DNA of 64,000 nucleotides from Sphingobium_A sp965228065 (GTDB taxonomy: Bacteria > Pseudomonadota > Alphaproteobacteria > Sphingomonadales > Sphingomonadaceae): contig OZ245788.1 in assembly GCA_965228065.1 (NCBI GenBank), positions 868,001-932,000 of the forward strand, read 5' to 3'. The notes beneath the pieces are model-generated. The model searched no databases. It worked only from the letters and a program-made list of their open reading frames with translations, and was not told the origin of the DNA. A program made the translations under genes and the position numbers. Numbering within the stretch: position 1 is the stretch's first letter; every line of letters begins with the position of its first letter. Below, in pieces: positions 7,280 through 15,234 of the stretch.

Positions 7280-10200
7280 TCACTCCGCTGGATGCGGCGC
7301 GGCCGGCAGTTTGTCATCGCCTGGCTTGTAGGTCAGCAACCGCCGACGCAGCATCGGCCCGACCCGCTTTTCGAACCCGTCAGCCAGGCTGAAGCCCGCC
7401 GGCACGATCAGCAACGTCAGCAATGTCGACATGATCAGGCCGCCGATCACCACGGTGCCCATTGGCGCGCGCCAGGCGCCGTCACCCGACAGCGACAGAG
7501 CGGTCGGCACCATGCCCGCGATCATCGCGACCGTGGTCATCACGATCGGCTGAGCGCGCTTGTGACCTGCCTCCATGATCGCGTGGAACTTGTCCGCGCC
7601 CGACTGCATCTCCTCGATCGCGAAATCCACGAGCAGGATGGAGTTCTTCGCGACGATGCCGAACAGCATCAATATGCCGATGAAGACCGGCATCGAGATC
7701 GGCTGCCCGATGATGAGCAGCGCGATCAGGCCGCCGAGCGGCGCCAGCAGCAGTGATCCCATGTTCACCAGCGGAGACATGAAGCGCTTGTAGAGCAGGA
7801 CAAGCACCGCGAAGACCAGCAGAATGCCGGAGAACAGAGCGATACCGAAGCTCTTCATCATCTCCGCCTGCCATTCGTCCTCGCCGAACGGTGCGTTGGA
7901 CACGCCGATCGGCAGGTTCTTCATGACCGGCAAAGCGTTGATCGCGGTCATTGCCGTCCCCTTGACCGTGCCCGGCGAAAGATCGGCACCGATGAATACG
8001 CGGCGATTCTGGTTGTAGCGCTGGATCGAGACGGGTCCGGAACCGAAGCCGATCTCGGCGACGCGGCTCAGTGGCACGGAGCCGCCATTCGCGGTCTGCA
8101 CCGGCAGATTCTCGATCGTCGACAGATCGCGCCGCGATCCTTCGGCCAGCATCACCCGGATCGGCACCTGACGATCGGACAGCGAGAATTTCGCGCTGTT
8201 CTGGTCAATGTCGCCCAGTGTCGCGATGCGGATCGCCTGGCTGAGCGCCGACGTGGTCACGCCAAGCTGCGCCGCCAGATCGAGCCGCGGCTTGATGATC
8301 AGTTCCGGCCGCCGCATGTCGGCATTGACGCGCGGGGAGCGGACTTCCTTCAGGCCCTTCATCTGTTCGACGAGTTTCGCCGCCGTCTGGTCGAGCAATA
8401 CCGGATCGGAGCCCGACAACATCACCGAGATGTCGCGCCCGGTGCCGCCCCCGCTGTTCTGGGCCTGGAAATAGACGCGGGCGTCGGCGATATTGGCAAG
8501 CTGGGGCGCAAGATCGCGCTCGAACTGGATGCTGGTGCGCGCCCGCTTCTTGTGCAGGCTGACATAGATGTTGCCGCTGCCCTCGCGTACGCCTTCCATC
8601 GTCAGCGCCACTTCCGGCTGTTTTCTCAGCAGCGTGTTGACGCGCTCGGCGACCTCCTCGGTCTGTCGCAATGTGGTGCCCGGCACCATCTCGATACGGA
8701 CCTGGCTGGTATCCTGGTTCACCGTCGGGAAGAACTGCATCGGAATGACGAAGAACATGCCGATCGTCGTCGCAAAGGCCACAACGCCGATCCCCATCGT
8801 CCACCAGCGATTGTGCAGGGACCAGTTGAGCACCTTCATGTAGCGATCCATCAGCGGCCCGGTGCCGTGTTCGGCCTCGCCATGCGCCTTCAGGAAATAG
8901 GCGGCGATCATCGGCGTGATCATGCGCGCGACGGCGAGACTGATCAGCACAGAGGCCACCACGGTCAGGCCGAAATTCTTGAAGAACTGACCCGAAACGC
9001 CCGGCATCAGGCCGACCGGCAGGAACACCGCGACGATCGAGAATGTGGTCGCGACGACCGCGAGGCCGATCTCGTCCGCGGCGTCGATCGACGCCTGATA
9101 GGCCGTCTTGCCCATTCGCATATGTCTGACGATATTCTCGATCTCGACGATCGCGTCATCTACAAGCACACCCGCGACCAAGCCAAGCGCGAGCAGTGAC
9201 AGCGAATTGAGCGTGAACCCCATCAGATCCATGATCCAGAAGGTCGGGATCGCGGACAGTGGGATGGCAAGCGCGGAGATGACGGTGGCCCGCCAGTCGC
9301 GCAGGAACAGGAACACGACGACGACGGCCAGCACCGCGCCTTCGACCATCGCCGCCATCGAACTGTGATACTGGCCTTCGGTATAGACCACGGTGTTGAA
9401 CATCGGGATCACCTTGACCCCGGGATATTCCTTCTCGACGGCGGCAATGACCTTTTCGGTCGCGTGGAAGACCGAGACGTCGGAAGCGCCGCGTGCGCGC
9501 GAGATCGAGAAACTGACGACCTGTTTGCCGGACACCTTTCCGATGCGGACCTGCTCGCTGAAGCCGTCGGTCACGGTCGCGACGTCGCTGAGCTGGATGG
9601 TGCGGCCATTGCCGATCGAGACCTGAGTCTTCGACAGTTCAAAGGCATCGGCCGCATTGCCTAGCACGCGGACCGACTGGCGCGATCCTGCGATCTCCGC
9701 CTTGCCGCCCGCCGCGTTGATATTCACCTGGCGCAGCACATTGTTGATCTGCGCCGCGGTTACCCCCTGCGCCTGCATGCGCGCCGGATCCAGGATGACG
9801 CGGATTTCGCGATCGACGCCGCCATTGCGCTCGACCTTGCCCATGCCGCTGATCGCCATCAGCCGCTTGGCGATGGTGTCGTCGACGAACCAGCTCAACT
9901 GCTCCATCGTCATGTCGGAGGCCTGGACCGCGAAATAGCCGAGCGGCTCGCCCGCGGTCGTCTCCTTCTGGACGAACGGCTCCATGATCCCGTCGGGAAG
10001 CTCGCCGCGGATCTGGTCGATCGCGTTCTTCACTTCGTTGACGGCCTGGTTGATGTCGGTACCGATCTGGAACTCGACCATCGTCGTCGACGAGCCCTCG
10101 CTCGCCGTCGAACTGATATTCCGCACACCGTCGATGCTGCGTACCGAGGATTCGACGCGCTGCGTGATCTGCGTCTCGATCTCGGTCGGCGCAGCGCCGG

Positions 10201-10363
10201 GTTGCGAGATCGACGCGATGACGAGCGGGAATTCGATATCCGGGTTGTTCTGCACCTCCATGCTCATGAAGCTGACGATGCCGGCAAGCGTCAGGCCGAT
10301 GAACAGCACGATGGGGGCGACCGGATTCTGGATCGACCAGGCGGAGATGTTCCTGAAGTTCAT
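7280..10363 (-). CDS. RND efflux transporter, inner-membrane permease (HAE1 type)
   Basis: This 1027-residue protein is the proton-driven pump of a tripartite efflux system in the inner membrane. It has the AcrB-type plan: a first helix (about 15-35), a large periplasmic loop, a helix bundle (about 340-560), a second periplasmic loop and a final bundle (about 850-1000). The proton-relay pair is visible in VLVDDAIVEIEN (TM4, near residue 400). The opening ISAWSIQNPVAPIVLF and EVQNNPDIEFP resemble the multidrug branch found in alphaproteobacteria rather than the heavy-metal CzcA branch. The adaptor gene lies 49 bp upstream on the same strand. No outer-membrane channel gene is next to it, so a TolC-like partner must be encoded elsewhere. 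Confidence 0.94.
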   Translation of the reverse strand: MNFRNISAWSIQNPVAPIVLFIGLTLAGIVSFMSMEVQNNPDIEFPLVIASISQPGAAPTEIETQITQRVESSVRSIDGVRNISSTASEGSSTTMVEFQIGTDINQAVNEVKNAIDQIRGELPDGIMEPFVQKETTAGEPLGYFAVQASDMTMEQLSWFVDDTIAKRLMAISGMGKVERNGGVDREIRVILDPARMQAQGVTAAQINNVLRQVNINAAGGKAEIAGSRQSVRVLGNAADAFELSKTQVSIGNGRTIQLSDVATVTDGFSEQVRIGKVSGKQVVSFSISRARGASDVSVFHATEKVIAAVEKEYPGVKVIPMFNTVVYTEGQYHSSMAAMVEGAVLAVVVVFLFLRDWRATVISALAIPLSAIPTFWIMDLMGFTLNSLSLLALGLVAGVLVDDAIVEIENIVRHMRMGKTAYQASIDAADEIGLAVVATTFSIVAVFLPVGLMPGVSGQFFKNFGLTVVASVLISLAVARMITPMIAAYFLKAHGEAEHGTGPLMDRYMKVLNWSLHNRWWTMGIGVVAFATTIGMFFVIPMQFFPTVNQDTSQVRIEMVPGTTLRQTEEVAERVNTLLRKQPEVALTMEGVREGSGNIYVSLHKKRARTSIQFERDLAPQLANIADARVYFQAQNSGGGTGRDISVMLSGSDPVLLDQTAAKLVEQMKGLKEVRSPRVNADMRRPELIIKPRLDLAAQLGVTTSALSQAIRIATLGDIDQNSAKFSLSDRQVPIRVMLAEGSRRDLSTIENLPVQTANGGSVPLSRVAEIGFGSGPVSIQRYNQNRRVFIGADLSPGTVKGTAMTAINALPVMKNLPIGVSNAPFGEDEWQAEMMKSFGIALFSGILLVFAVLVLLYKRFMSPLVNMGSLLLAPLGGLIALLIIGQPISMPVFIGILMLFGIVAKNSILLVDFAIEEMQSGADKFHAIMEAGHKRAQPIVMTTVAMIAGMVPTALSLSGDGAWRAPMGTVVIGGLIMSTLLTLLIVPAGFSLADGFEKRVGPMLRRRLLTYKPGDDKLPAAPHPAE

Positions 10364-10412
10364 CGTTTCATGTCCATGTCTCGGCGCCCGTCAGCGACAG
10401 GCCCGGCTGAAT

Positions 10413-11603
10413 TCAATTCTTGCGCGGCAGCTCGGGCTTGACCGTCTCGCCCGGGTTGAGGAAGCCGCCCGCACGCATCACGACCTTTTCGGTGCCCGTC
10501 AGGCCACCGGTGATCGCGATGCCCGTCGCCGTCACCGTTCCCGTCGTGACCGGGCGGCGCTCCACCTTGTTTCCCTGGCCGACGATATAGACGAAATTGC
10601 CCTTCTCGTCGCTCTGCACCGCGGATTCCGGCAGCAGCGGCTGCTCCTGCGTGCCGCGAACGATCCGCGCAGAGGCGAAGCCGCCCGGACGGATTGCCGG
10701 ATCATAGGGAAGCGCAAGGCGCGCAATGCCCTGTCGTGACGTCGCATCGATGACCGGCGAGACCTGCCATACGCGGCCGACAAAGCTGCGATCGGTGCCC
10801 ACTGGCGTCACTTCCGCCTGCGCGCCGATCGGCAGACCGGCAAGATCGGTCTCGCTCAGTCGCGCCAGCAATTCCATCTCGCCGCCCTTGGCCATGCGGA
10901 ACAACACACCGCTGCCCGAGCTGACCACCTGGCCGGGCTCGACATTGCGGGTCAGCACCAGCCCGGCAGCCGGTGCGCGGATGTCCAGGCGACCGACGCG
11001 CGCACGCGATTCGCCAAGCGATGCTTCCGCAACACGGACGCGCGCAATCGCCGCATCACGCGTCGCGGTCTTGCGATCCACATCCGCCTTCGACACGAAA
11101 CCGCGCGACACCAGGGATTGAGAGCGATCGAGATCCTGCTGGGCAATCCGGGCATCGGCCCGCGCCACATTGATCTGCGCGGCAAGCTGGGCATTGGTCT
11201 GCACCTGGACGGAGCGGTCGATCGTGGCGAGCACCTGGCCCGCGCCGACCCATTGACCGGGCTCGACCAGCACGTTGACGACGATACCGCCCTCACCTGC
11301 AACGCCCACCGGCATTTCGCGCCGCGCCGCCAGCGTTCCGGTGACCGAGATGACATGGTCGACCGCCTGGCGGCCGGGCACGACAACGGTCACGACCGGC
11401 ATCGCCTGGCCCTGTGCCGCCGCTGCAGCCGCGGCGCCGTTATCCGCGCTTTTCTTGAACGCGAAATAGGCCGCCAATGCGACGACGAGCAGGACGATCG
11501 CGCCGATGATGAGCAGCCGTCGCCGTCCACGCTGGCGACGCTCCTCGTCGGAAAGCAGCTCGACGCCGTCGTTCGCCGTCAAACGCGTTTCATAGTTCAT
11601 CAT
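10413..11603 (-). CDS. RND efflux periplasmic adaptor subunit (membrane fusion protein)
   Basis: The 396-residue adaptor bridges the RND pump to an outer-membrane channel. It has a cytoplasmic N-terminus with a basic stretch (RRQRGRRR), one membrane anchor (about 30-50), a lipoyl-like hairpin (VNVLVEPGQWVGAGQVLATID, near 110-130), an alpha-helical hairpin (about 135-190), the second lipoyl half (RLDIRAPAAGLVLTRNVEPGQVV) and beta-barrel and membrane-proximal domains. It is anchored by a helix rather than a lipobox. I place the start at ATG 11603, six bases after GAAGG; ATG 11600 and GTG 11606 are adjacent alternatives. It is first in a two-gene operon with the RND permease. Confidence 0.93.
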   Translation of the reverse strand: MMNYETRLTANDGVELLSDEERRQRGRRRLLIIGAIVLLVVALAAYFAFKKSADNGAAAAAAAQGQAMPVVTVVVPGRQAVDHVISVTGTLAARREMPVGVAGEGGIVVNVLVEPGQWVGAGQVLATIDRSVQVQTNAQLAAQINVARADARIAQQDLDRSQSLVSRGFVSKADVDRKTATRDAAIARVRVAEASLGESRARVGRLDIRAPAAGLVLTRNVEPGQVVSSGSGVLFRMAKGGEMELLARLSETDLAGLPIGAQAEVTPVGTDRSFVGRVWQVSPVIDATSRQGIARLALPYDPAIRPGGFASARIVRGTQEQPLLPESAVQSDEKGNFVYIVGQGNKVERRPVTTGTVTATGIAITGGLTGTEKVVMRAGGFLNPGETVKPELPRKN

Positions 11604-11823
11604 CACATGCCTTCAGCTACGAGCCGGTTCCCATACCGGCGGTGTATTACATCAATAGGTCAGTAGTCTCAAGCGGGACTTTTTGGACCGCGCGCTCTGC
11701 TCCGGATGACGTTGCCGATCAAGCGGAACCGCAGCGATTCTGGCGGGTATCCCCACCTTCGGACTTGCCAAATCCACAGTGTGGCGGGACAAGATGGCCC
11801 GGGCGGCGCAGCGGGGACGGCAA

Positions 11824-12093
11824 ATGGAAATTTTCTGGTGGATTTTTGTCGGGCTGATCGCAGGTGCGCTGGGCAAGTTCATCATGCCGGGGCGCGATCC
11901 GGGTGGCTTCGTCGTCACGATCCTGATCGGCATCGCCGGCGCGGTGCTGGCCGGATATGTCAGCCAGATGCTCGGCATCTCCGAACCCGGCGAGACAAGC
12001 AGCCTGTGGAAGACGATCATCGGGGCCACGATGGGCTCGATCGTGCTGCTCGTTCTTTATCGCCTGATCATGGCGGGCCGCACGCGTCATTAA
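11824..12093 (+). CDS. GlsB/YeaQ/YmgE-family small membrane protein
   Basis: The 89-residue protein has the hallmark IFWWIFVGLIAGALGKFIMPG opening, then two more hydrophobic helices (VVTILIGIAGAVLAGYV and IIGATMGSIVLLVLYRLI), as in the GlsB/YeaQ/YmgE family once called transglycosylase-associated proteins. Members are linked to general stress responses in Gram-positive bacteria, but their molecular job is unknown. The open frame extends upstream to 11779; ATG 11824 (MEIFWW) is chosen because it starts at the conserved segment and follows GGGGACGG. A paralogue lies 0.9 kb away at 12972-13229 on the other strand. Confidence 0.88.
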   Translation: MEIFWWIFVGLIAGALGKFIMPGRDPGGFVVTILIGIAGAVLAGYVSQMLGISEPGETSSLWKTIIGATMGSIVLLVLYRLIMAGRTRH

Positions 12094-12167
12094 GCTTCCG
12101 TGCAGCGTCGTTCTGCTCTTGGAACGGTTCCGCTGCGTTTTAGCGGATCCAAGGAGTAAATGATTCC

Positions 12168-12893
12168 ATGACCAAGGCCCCGATCGCCGCGGCGCTCGCC
12201 GCTCTCGCCCTCGCGCCGACCGCGCTTGCGGCACAGACGACCGTTTCGGTGCCCTTCCCCATTCTTCAGGGCACTCGCCTCGACATCGTCGCGACCGGCG
12301 AAACGAAGCGCGTACCGGATGTTGCCGTGATCAGCGCCGGCGTCGTCACCCAAGCCGCCGATGCCGCAGGTGCCATGCGGGAAAATGCACAGCGCATGTC
12401 CGGCGTGGTTGCCGCGCTGCGCAAGGCCGATGTCGCCGAACGCGACATCGCGACGGCCAGTGTCAGCCTCAATCCGCAATATCGCTATGGCGAGAATGTG
12501 CCGCCGGTGATCACCGGATATCAGGCGACCAACACCGTTTCGATCCGCTTTCGCGATATTGCGAAAAGCGGCACGATCCTCGATGCGCTGGTCGCGCAGG
12601 GCGCGAATCAGATCAACGGCCCCAGCCTGCAGATCGACAAGCCGGAAGCCGCAGAGGACGAGGCACGCACCGACGCCATCCGCAAGGCCCGCGCGCGCGC
12701 CGATCTCTATGCCAGCGCTGCGGGGCTCAAGGTGAAGCGGATCCTGTCGATCAGCGAGTCGGGCGGCTACGCCCCGGCCCCGCCAATCGCCTATATGCGC
12801 TCGGCCATGGCCGGCAAGGAAGCCGACACGACGATCGTCGCCGGCGAACAGTCGGTGGGCATCACCGTTTCGGTCAGCTTCGAGCTGGAATGA
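12168..12893 (+). CDS. SIMPL domain-containing periplasmic protein (DUF541)
   Basis: This 241-residue exported protein has a signal peptide (about 1-22, ending ALA-AQ) and a SIMPL/DUF541 domain: LDIVATGETKRVPDVAVISAGVVTQA, NAQRMSGVVAALRKADVAERDIATASVSLNPQY, then GYQATNTVSIRFRDIAKSGTILDALVAQGANQINGPSL and a final KVKRILSISESGG segment. Family members form periplasmic assemblies implicated in stress tolerance, but no enzymatic activity is established. The ribosome site AAGGAG (12151-12156) is 11 bases from the ATG. Closer to it lies ATG-ATT-CCA-TGA (12160), a three-codon mini-ORF whose stop overlaps this gene's start codon. A strong shared terminator follows. Confidence 0.9.
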   Translation: MTKAPIAAALAALALAPTALAAQTTVSVPFPILQGTRLDIVATGETKRVPDVAVISAGVVTQAADAAGAMRENAQRMSGVVAALRKADVAERDIATASVSLNPQYRYGENVPPVITGYQATNTVSIRFRDIAKSGTILDALVAQGANQINGPSLQIDKPEAAEDEARTDAIRKARARADLYASAAGLKVKRILSISESGGYAPAPPIAYMRSAMAGKEADTTIVAGEQSVGITVSVSFELE

Positions 12894-12914
12894 TCGTCAC
12901 GGCCGACCGGACAT

Positions 12915-12956
12915 AAAAAATGGGGCCGCGCGGACAATCCCGCGCGGCCCCTTTTT
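12915..12956. terminator. Bidirectional intrinsic terminator
   Basis: A perfect 12-bp GC stem (12922-12933 with 12940-12951), loop ACAATC, is flanked by AAAAAA on the left and TTTTT on the right. It lies between the convergent SIMPL gene and the second GlsB/YeaQ gene. Confidence 0.93.
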
Positions 12957-12971
12957 CGCTATTGGCGGCGA

Positions 12972-13229
12972 TCAGCGAACGCGACCGCGGCGCACCAGAT
13001 TGACGATACCCAGCAGCACGATCGCACCGACGAACGATGCGATCAGTGCGCGCGCATCGAAACCGGAATTGTTGATCGAACCGCCGCTGATGAAGAGCCC
13101 GGCGATGAACGCGCCGACGATGCCCACGACGATATTCAGGAAAATGCCCTGTTGTGCATCGGTCCGCATCACGATGCTGGCCAACCAGCCGATGATGCCG
13201 CCCACGATGAGCCAAAGAATGATACCCAT
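12972..13229 (-). CDS. GlsB/YeaQ/YmgE-family small membrane protein (second copy)
   Basis: The 85-residue product opens MGIILWLIVGGIIGWLASIVMRTDAQQG, the most typical GlsB/YeaQ signature, then has FLNIVVGIVGAFIAGLFI and ALIASFVGAIVLLGIVNLVRRG as second and third membrane helices. The frame continues upstream to 13361, but ATG 13229 begins at the conserved motif and follows AGGA at a good distance. It is closer to the YeaQ consensus than the copy at 11824-12093, so the two are diverged paralogues rather than a recent duplication. The function is unknown; relatives respond to general stress. Confidence 0.9.
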   Translation of the reverse strand: MGIILWLIVGGIIGWLASIVMRTDAQQGIFLNIVVGIVGAFIAGLFISGGSINNSGFDARALIASFVGAIVLLGIVNLVRRGRVR

Positions 13230-13350
13230 TTCGACGGTCCTCCTGTTTCTGCCGCACGATTGAGCGTCGGCGGCTTGTGGCAAGATAATACGATCAGCCG
13301 GATATCTTTGTTCCGTAGGCGTCACGGCTATCGGGCGATTGCCTGACAAG

Positions 13351-13384
13351 AAAATCCCCACCGCGCCGGTGTCGGCGGGTGGGG
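13351..13384 (-). terminator. Intrinsic terminator after sciP
   Basis: Read on the minus strand, a long GC-rich stem with one bulged position (13356-13384) is followed by ATTTTC. It lies 30 bp after the sciP stop. Confidence 0.75.
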
Positions 13385-13413
13385 CAAGAAAGCCGAATTG
13401 GTCGGCCGAAAGC

Positions 13414-13713
13414 TCAGTAGCGCTGCTGGCGCTCGTAAAGAGAACGATAGTGCTGGATGCGCGTCACCCGCAGTCCGGGCATGCCCGAACGGTCGACGGC
13501 ACGCTGCCAGCCGGCAAATTCTTCCAACGTCAGACCATAGCGCTCGCACGCTTCGTCAACCGACAACAAGCCGCCATTGACCGCGGCGACCACCTCGGCC
13601 TTGCGGCGCACGACCCAGCGTGTCGTCGATGGCGGTGGAAGTGACTCAAGCGTGAGCGGTTCCCCGAGGGGGCCGATCACCTGAGCAGGCCTTATTTTCT
13701 GATTTTCGATCAT
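13414..13713 (-). CDS. sciP: SciP-like CtrA inhibitory protein (DUF1153)
   Basis: This 99-residue basic helix-turn-helix protein matches Caulobacter SciP. There SciP binds CtrA and DNA, blocking CtrA-dependent transcription in the swarmer phase. Conserved parts are the N-terminal VIGPLGEPLTLESLPPP, the core RWVVRRKAEVVAAVNGGLLSVDEACERYGLTLEEFAGWQRAVD and RVTRIQHYR. The central segment is a helix-turn-helix of transposase/Trp-repressor type. ATG 13713 is preceded by GAGGTAGGA, a good ribosome site. It ends at an intrinsic terminator, so it is probably transcribed alone or with a doubtful small ORF upstream. Its target ctrA is 12 kb away in the same window. Confidence 0.92.
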   Translation of the reverse strand: MIENQKIRPAQVIGPLGEPLTLESLPPPSTTRWVVRRKAEVVAAVNGGLLSVDEACERYGLTLEEFAGWQRAVDRSGMPGLRVTRIQHYRSLYERQQRY

Positions 13714-13812
13714 TCCTACCTCAAACCAGTTTCGATCGATCTGCGAACGTGATGAATCCCACTACACCAGGGACGTTGAAATAAGCCTAAAGCCGGAGGG
13801 TAAACGTCACGG

Positions 13813-14091
13813 TCATGTTTGCAGACCGGATGAGAGCCGTCGGGCAGTCGCGACATTGAAGCTGCCGCCCAGATCCGCCGACGAAACGGCGGCGCCCTGT
13901 GCGAACAACATGATCATGGGATCGGGACAGTTGCCCGTATCGGTCGTGTCGCGCTCGAGCAGAATCTGGCGACGTGCAGTGACCGTCACCGCCTGCTGTG
14001 CAGACAGCCCCGCAAGCAGCACCGGAAAGTCGGGTACGACCCCCAGCGGCCGAGCGAGCAGCCGTTCGAAGCGGGCAAAGGCGAAATCCAT
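13813..14091 (-). CDS. Possible small hypothetical ORF upstream of sciP
   Basis: I do not recognise this 92-residue ORF and am not sure it is real. It reads MDFAFARFERLLARPLG and ends NVATARRLSSGLQT, with one cysteine in a TGNCPDP segment. Codon use is moderately GC-rich in third positions, but the ribosome site is poor. A plus-strand ORF overlaps it and is no more convincing. It is 99 bp upstream of sciP on the same strand. It could be a short sphingomonad-specific gene or the tail of a decayed exported protein. The AT-rich 14150-14215 stretch upstream could carry its promoter. Confidence 0.3.
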   Translation of the reverse strand: MDFAFARFERLLARPLGVVPDFPVLLAGLSAQQAVTVTARRQILLERDTTDTGNCPDPMIMLFAQGAAVSSADLGGSFNVATARRLSSGLQT

Positions 14092-14250
14092 GCCCGAGGG
14101 TGTAGAGAAAGTCGGTGAATCACTGGTAAAGGCCGCGCGAAAAAGTGCGGAATTTCAACATTCCGCGCTGCAACATCGGTTAAGATGCTGATGTTCGCTG
14201 CAATTTTTTGACAAATCGGTGACATATCCACGCGCAGCTTGCGCCAGATA
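14092..14250. other. Intergenic region, nothing firm
   Basis: AT-richer than its surroundings (for example CAATTTTTTGACAAATC at 14200-14216). It is probably promoter DNA for the minus-strand genes towards sciP; no gene is seen. Confidence 0.35.
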
Positions 14251-14283
14251 TGAAAAGAGGCTGCCGGGCCTGATGGCCCGGCA
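14251..14283 (-). terminator. Hairpin ending the micro-ORF transcript
   Basis: On the minus strand, a perfect 9-bp stem (14275-14283 with 14262-14270), loop ATCA, is followed after GCC by TCTTTT. It lies 58 bp beyond the micro-ORF stop. An additional weaker stem (ATGGTC/GACCAT) lies between them at about 14294-14330. Confidence 0.65.
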
Positions 14284-14340
14284 ACCCCCTAACATGGTCA
14301 GCGGCCGGAGATTCCAGCCCGGGAGACCATTATCGCGCTA

Positions 14341-14397
14341 TCAGCGGCGCGTCCCCCGAACGGACTGAACCGACCTCACTGCTGAACCATGAGACAT
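14341..14397 (-). CDS. 18-residue micro-ORF with a near-perfect Shine-Dalgarno sequence
   Basis: On the minus strand ATG 14397 opens an 18-codon frame, MSHGSAVRSVQSVRGTRR, ending at TGA 14341. The peptide is basic, Ser/Arg/Val-rich and has no membrane segment. Its start is preceded by AAAGGAGGTGATCC (14399-14412), which matches the complement of the 3' end of the 16S rRNA in this same window base for base and is spaced correctly. A hairpin terminator follows. It may be a real micropeptide, a leader peptide, or the coding part of a small regulatory RNA. I do not recognise the peptide. The neighbouring lipoprotein gene ends 134 bp upstream on the same strand. Confidence 0.5.
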   Translation of the reverse strand: MSHGSAVRSVQSVRGTRR

Positions 14398-14398
14398 C

Positions 14399-14412
14399 GG
14401 ATCACCTCCTTT
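14399..14412 (-). promoter_or_regulatory. Extended Shine-Dalgarno site of the micro-ORF
   Basis: AAAGGAGGTGATCC is fully complementary to the 16S 3' tail encoded near 60646-60662. The GGAGG core is seven bases from ATG 14397. Ordinary genes here show only 4-6 matching bases. Confidence 0.85.
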
Positions 14413-14531
14413 CGCTTGTTGAAGCCTTTGTGCCGCTTGGCACGACACAATGTTTGAATCATCGCGATTCGCGACACAAGACTTGTTTTGATTTATTTTC
14501 TTGTCAGAATCCGCCGCTTCGCGCCGAAACC

Positions 14532-15080
14532 TCAACCTCGGCAATCCTCCACGACCCGCGTCAGCTCTGCCCAGCCGGGCAACACCATGTCTTCCGCGCC
14601 GTCGGTGCGGACCAGGAAACGGCCGCGCGTATAGACAAGCCGGTCGAGAAACCCGTCGTTTGCGCCCGTGGACGCGGCCACGCTCGGCGGCGCGCCCGCC
14701 ACGTTGGCGAGCGGATAGCTTGCGCTCCCCGTCGTCGCCGTCAGGGTCAGGCGCGCACTGCTGCCCGGATCGAGCACGCCCGATCGTTCGAATCGGATAC
14801 GTCGCGCCGCCTTTTCGCAGCGCACGGCAAAGCGCGCGGCTGCCCCTGCCTGCCCGAACGACGCCAACGAGCCGCCCGCATCCTCGCGATAGGTCCAGTC
14901 GCCCGGTGTCGGCGTGCGGTCCGTCCAGTCCGCGGCGGGGGCGGGCGGCGGCGGTGTTGGCGCAGGCGGCGGCGGCGTTGCCGGTGAGGGTGCAGGTGGG
15001 GCCGGTGCGGGCTCGCTGGGGCGGACACACCCCGCCAATGCCATCAGGGCAATTACAGACGCGAGACGGGCCTTGTGCAT
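14532..15080 (-). CDS. Proline-rich outer-membrane or periplasmic lipoprotein
   Basis: The 182-residue protein has a lipoprotein signal peptide (MHKARLASVIALMALAGC; lipobox LAGC, lipidated Cys18). A Pro/Ala-rich linker (about 22-55, repeated PPPPAP) leads to a globular domain. That domain contains DWTYREDAGGSLASFGQ, FAVRCEKAARRIRFERSG and TRGRFLVRTDGAEDMVLPGWAELTRVVEDCRG. The pattern of charged strands with paired cysteines suggests a small beta-rich periplasmic domain. I do not know its function. The frame is open to 15269, but ATG 15080 gives the signal peptide. It is divergent from the MFS gene, sharing an upstream region with a 21-bp tandem repeat. Confidence 0.75.
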   Translation of the reverse strand: MHKARLASVIALMALAGCVRPSEPAPAPPAPSPATPPPPAPTPPPPAPAADWTDRTPTPGDWTYREDAGGSLASFGQAGAAARFAVRCEKAARRIRFERSGVLDPGSSARLTLTATTGSASYPLANVAGAPPSVAASTGANDGFLDRLVYTRGRFLVRTDGAEDMVLPGWAELTRVVEDCRG

Positions 15081-15149
15081 TCCATTCCTTCCGAGCCGCC
15101 GAAACCGGAACGACCATAAGCGCTGGACCGACCGGCACAAGCCGCGCTC

Positions 15150-15198
15150 GTCGCGCCACCGCGTTTGCCCGTCGCGCCACCGTACTTGCCCGTCGCGA
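15150..15198. repeat. 21-bp tandem repeat, about 2.3 copies
   Basis: Units start at 15150 and 15171 (GTCGCGCCACCG followed by a variable dinucleotide and TTGCCC), with a partial third unit GTCGCGA at 15192. The repeat lies 37 bp before the MFS start and 70 bp before the divergent lipoprotein start, so it could be an operator region or simple slippage. Confidence 0.75.
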
Positions 15199-15234
15199 CA
15201 GCGCCGCACATAAGACAAAAAACGAGGGGGCCCC

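Noticed and set aside
13856..14191. Plus-strand 111-residue ORF opposite the small ORF near sciP
   Set aside because: No recognisable domain, and Ser/Arg-rich composition typical of antisense reading.
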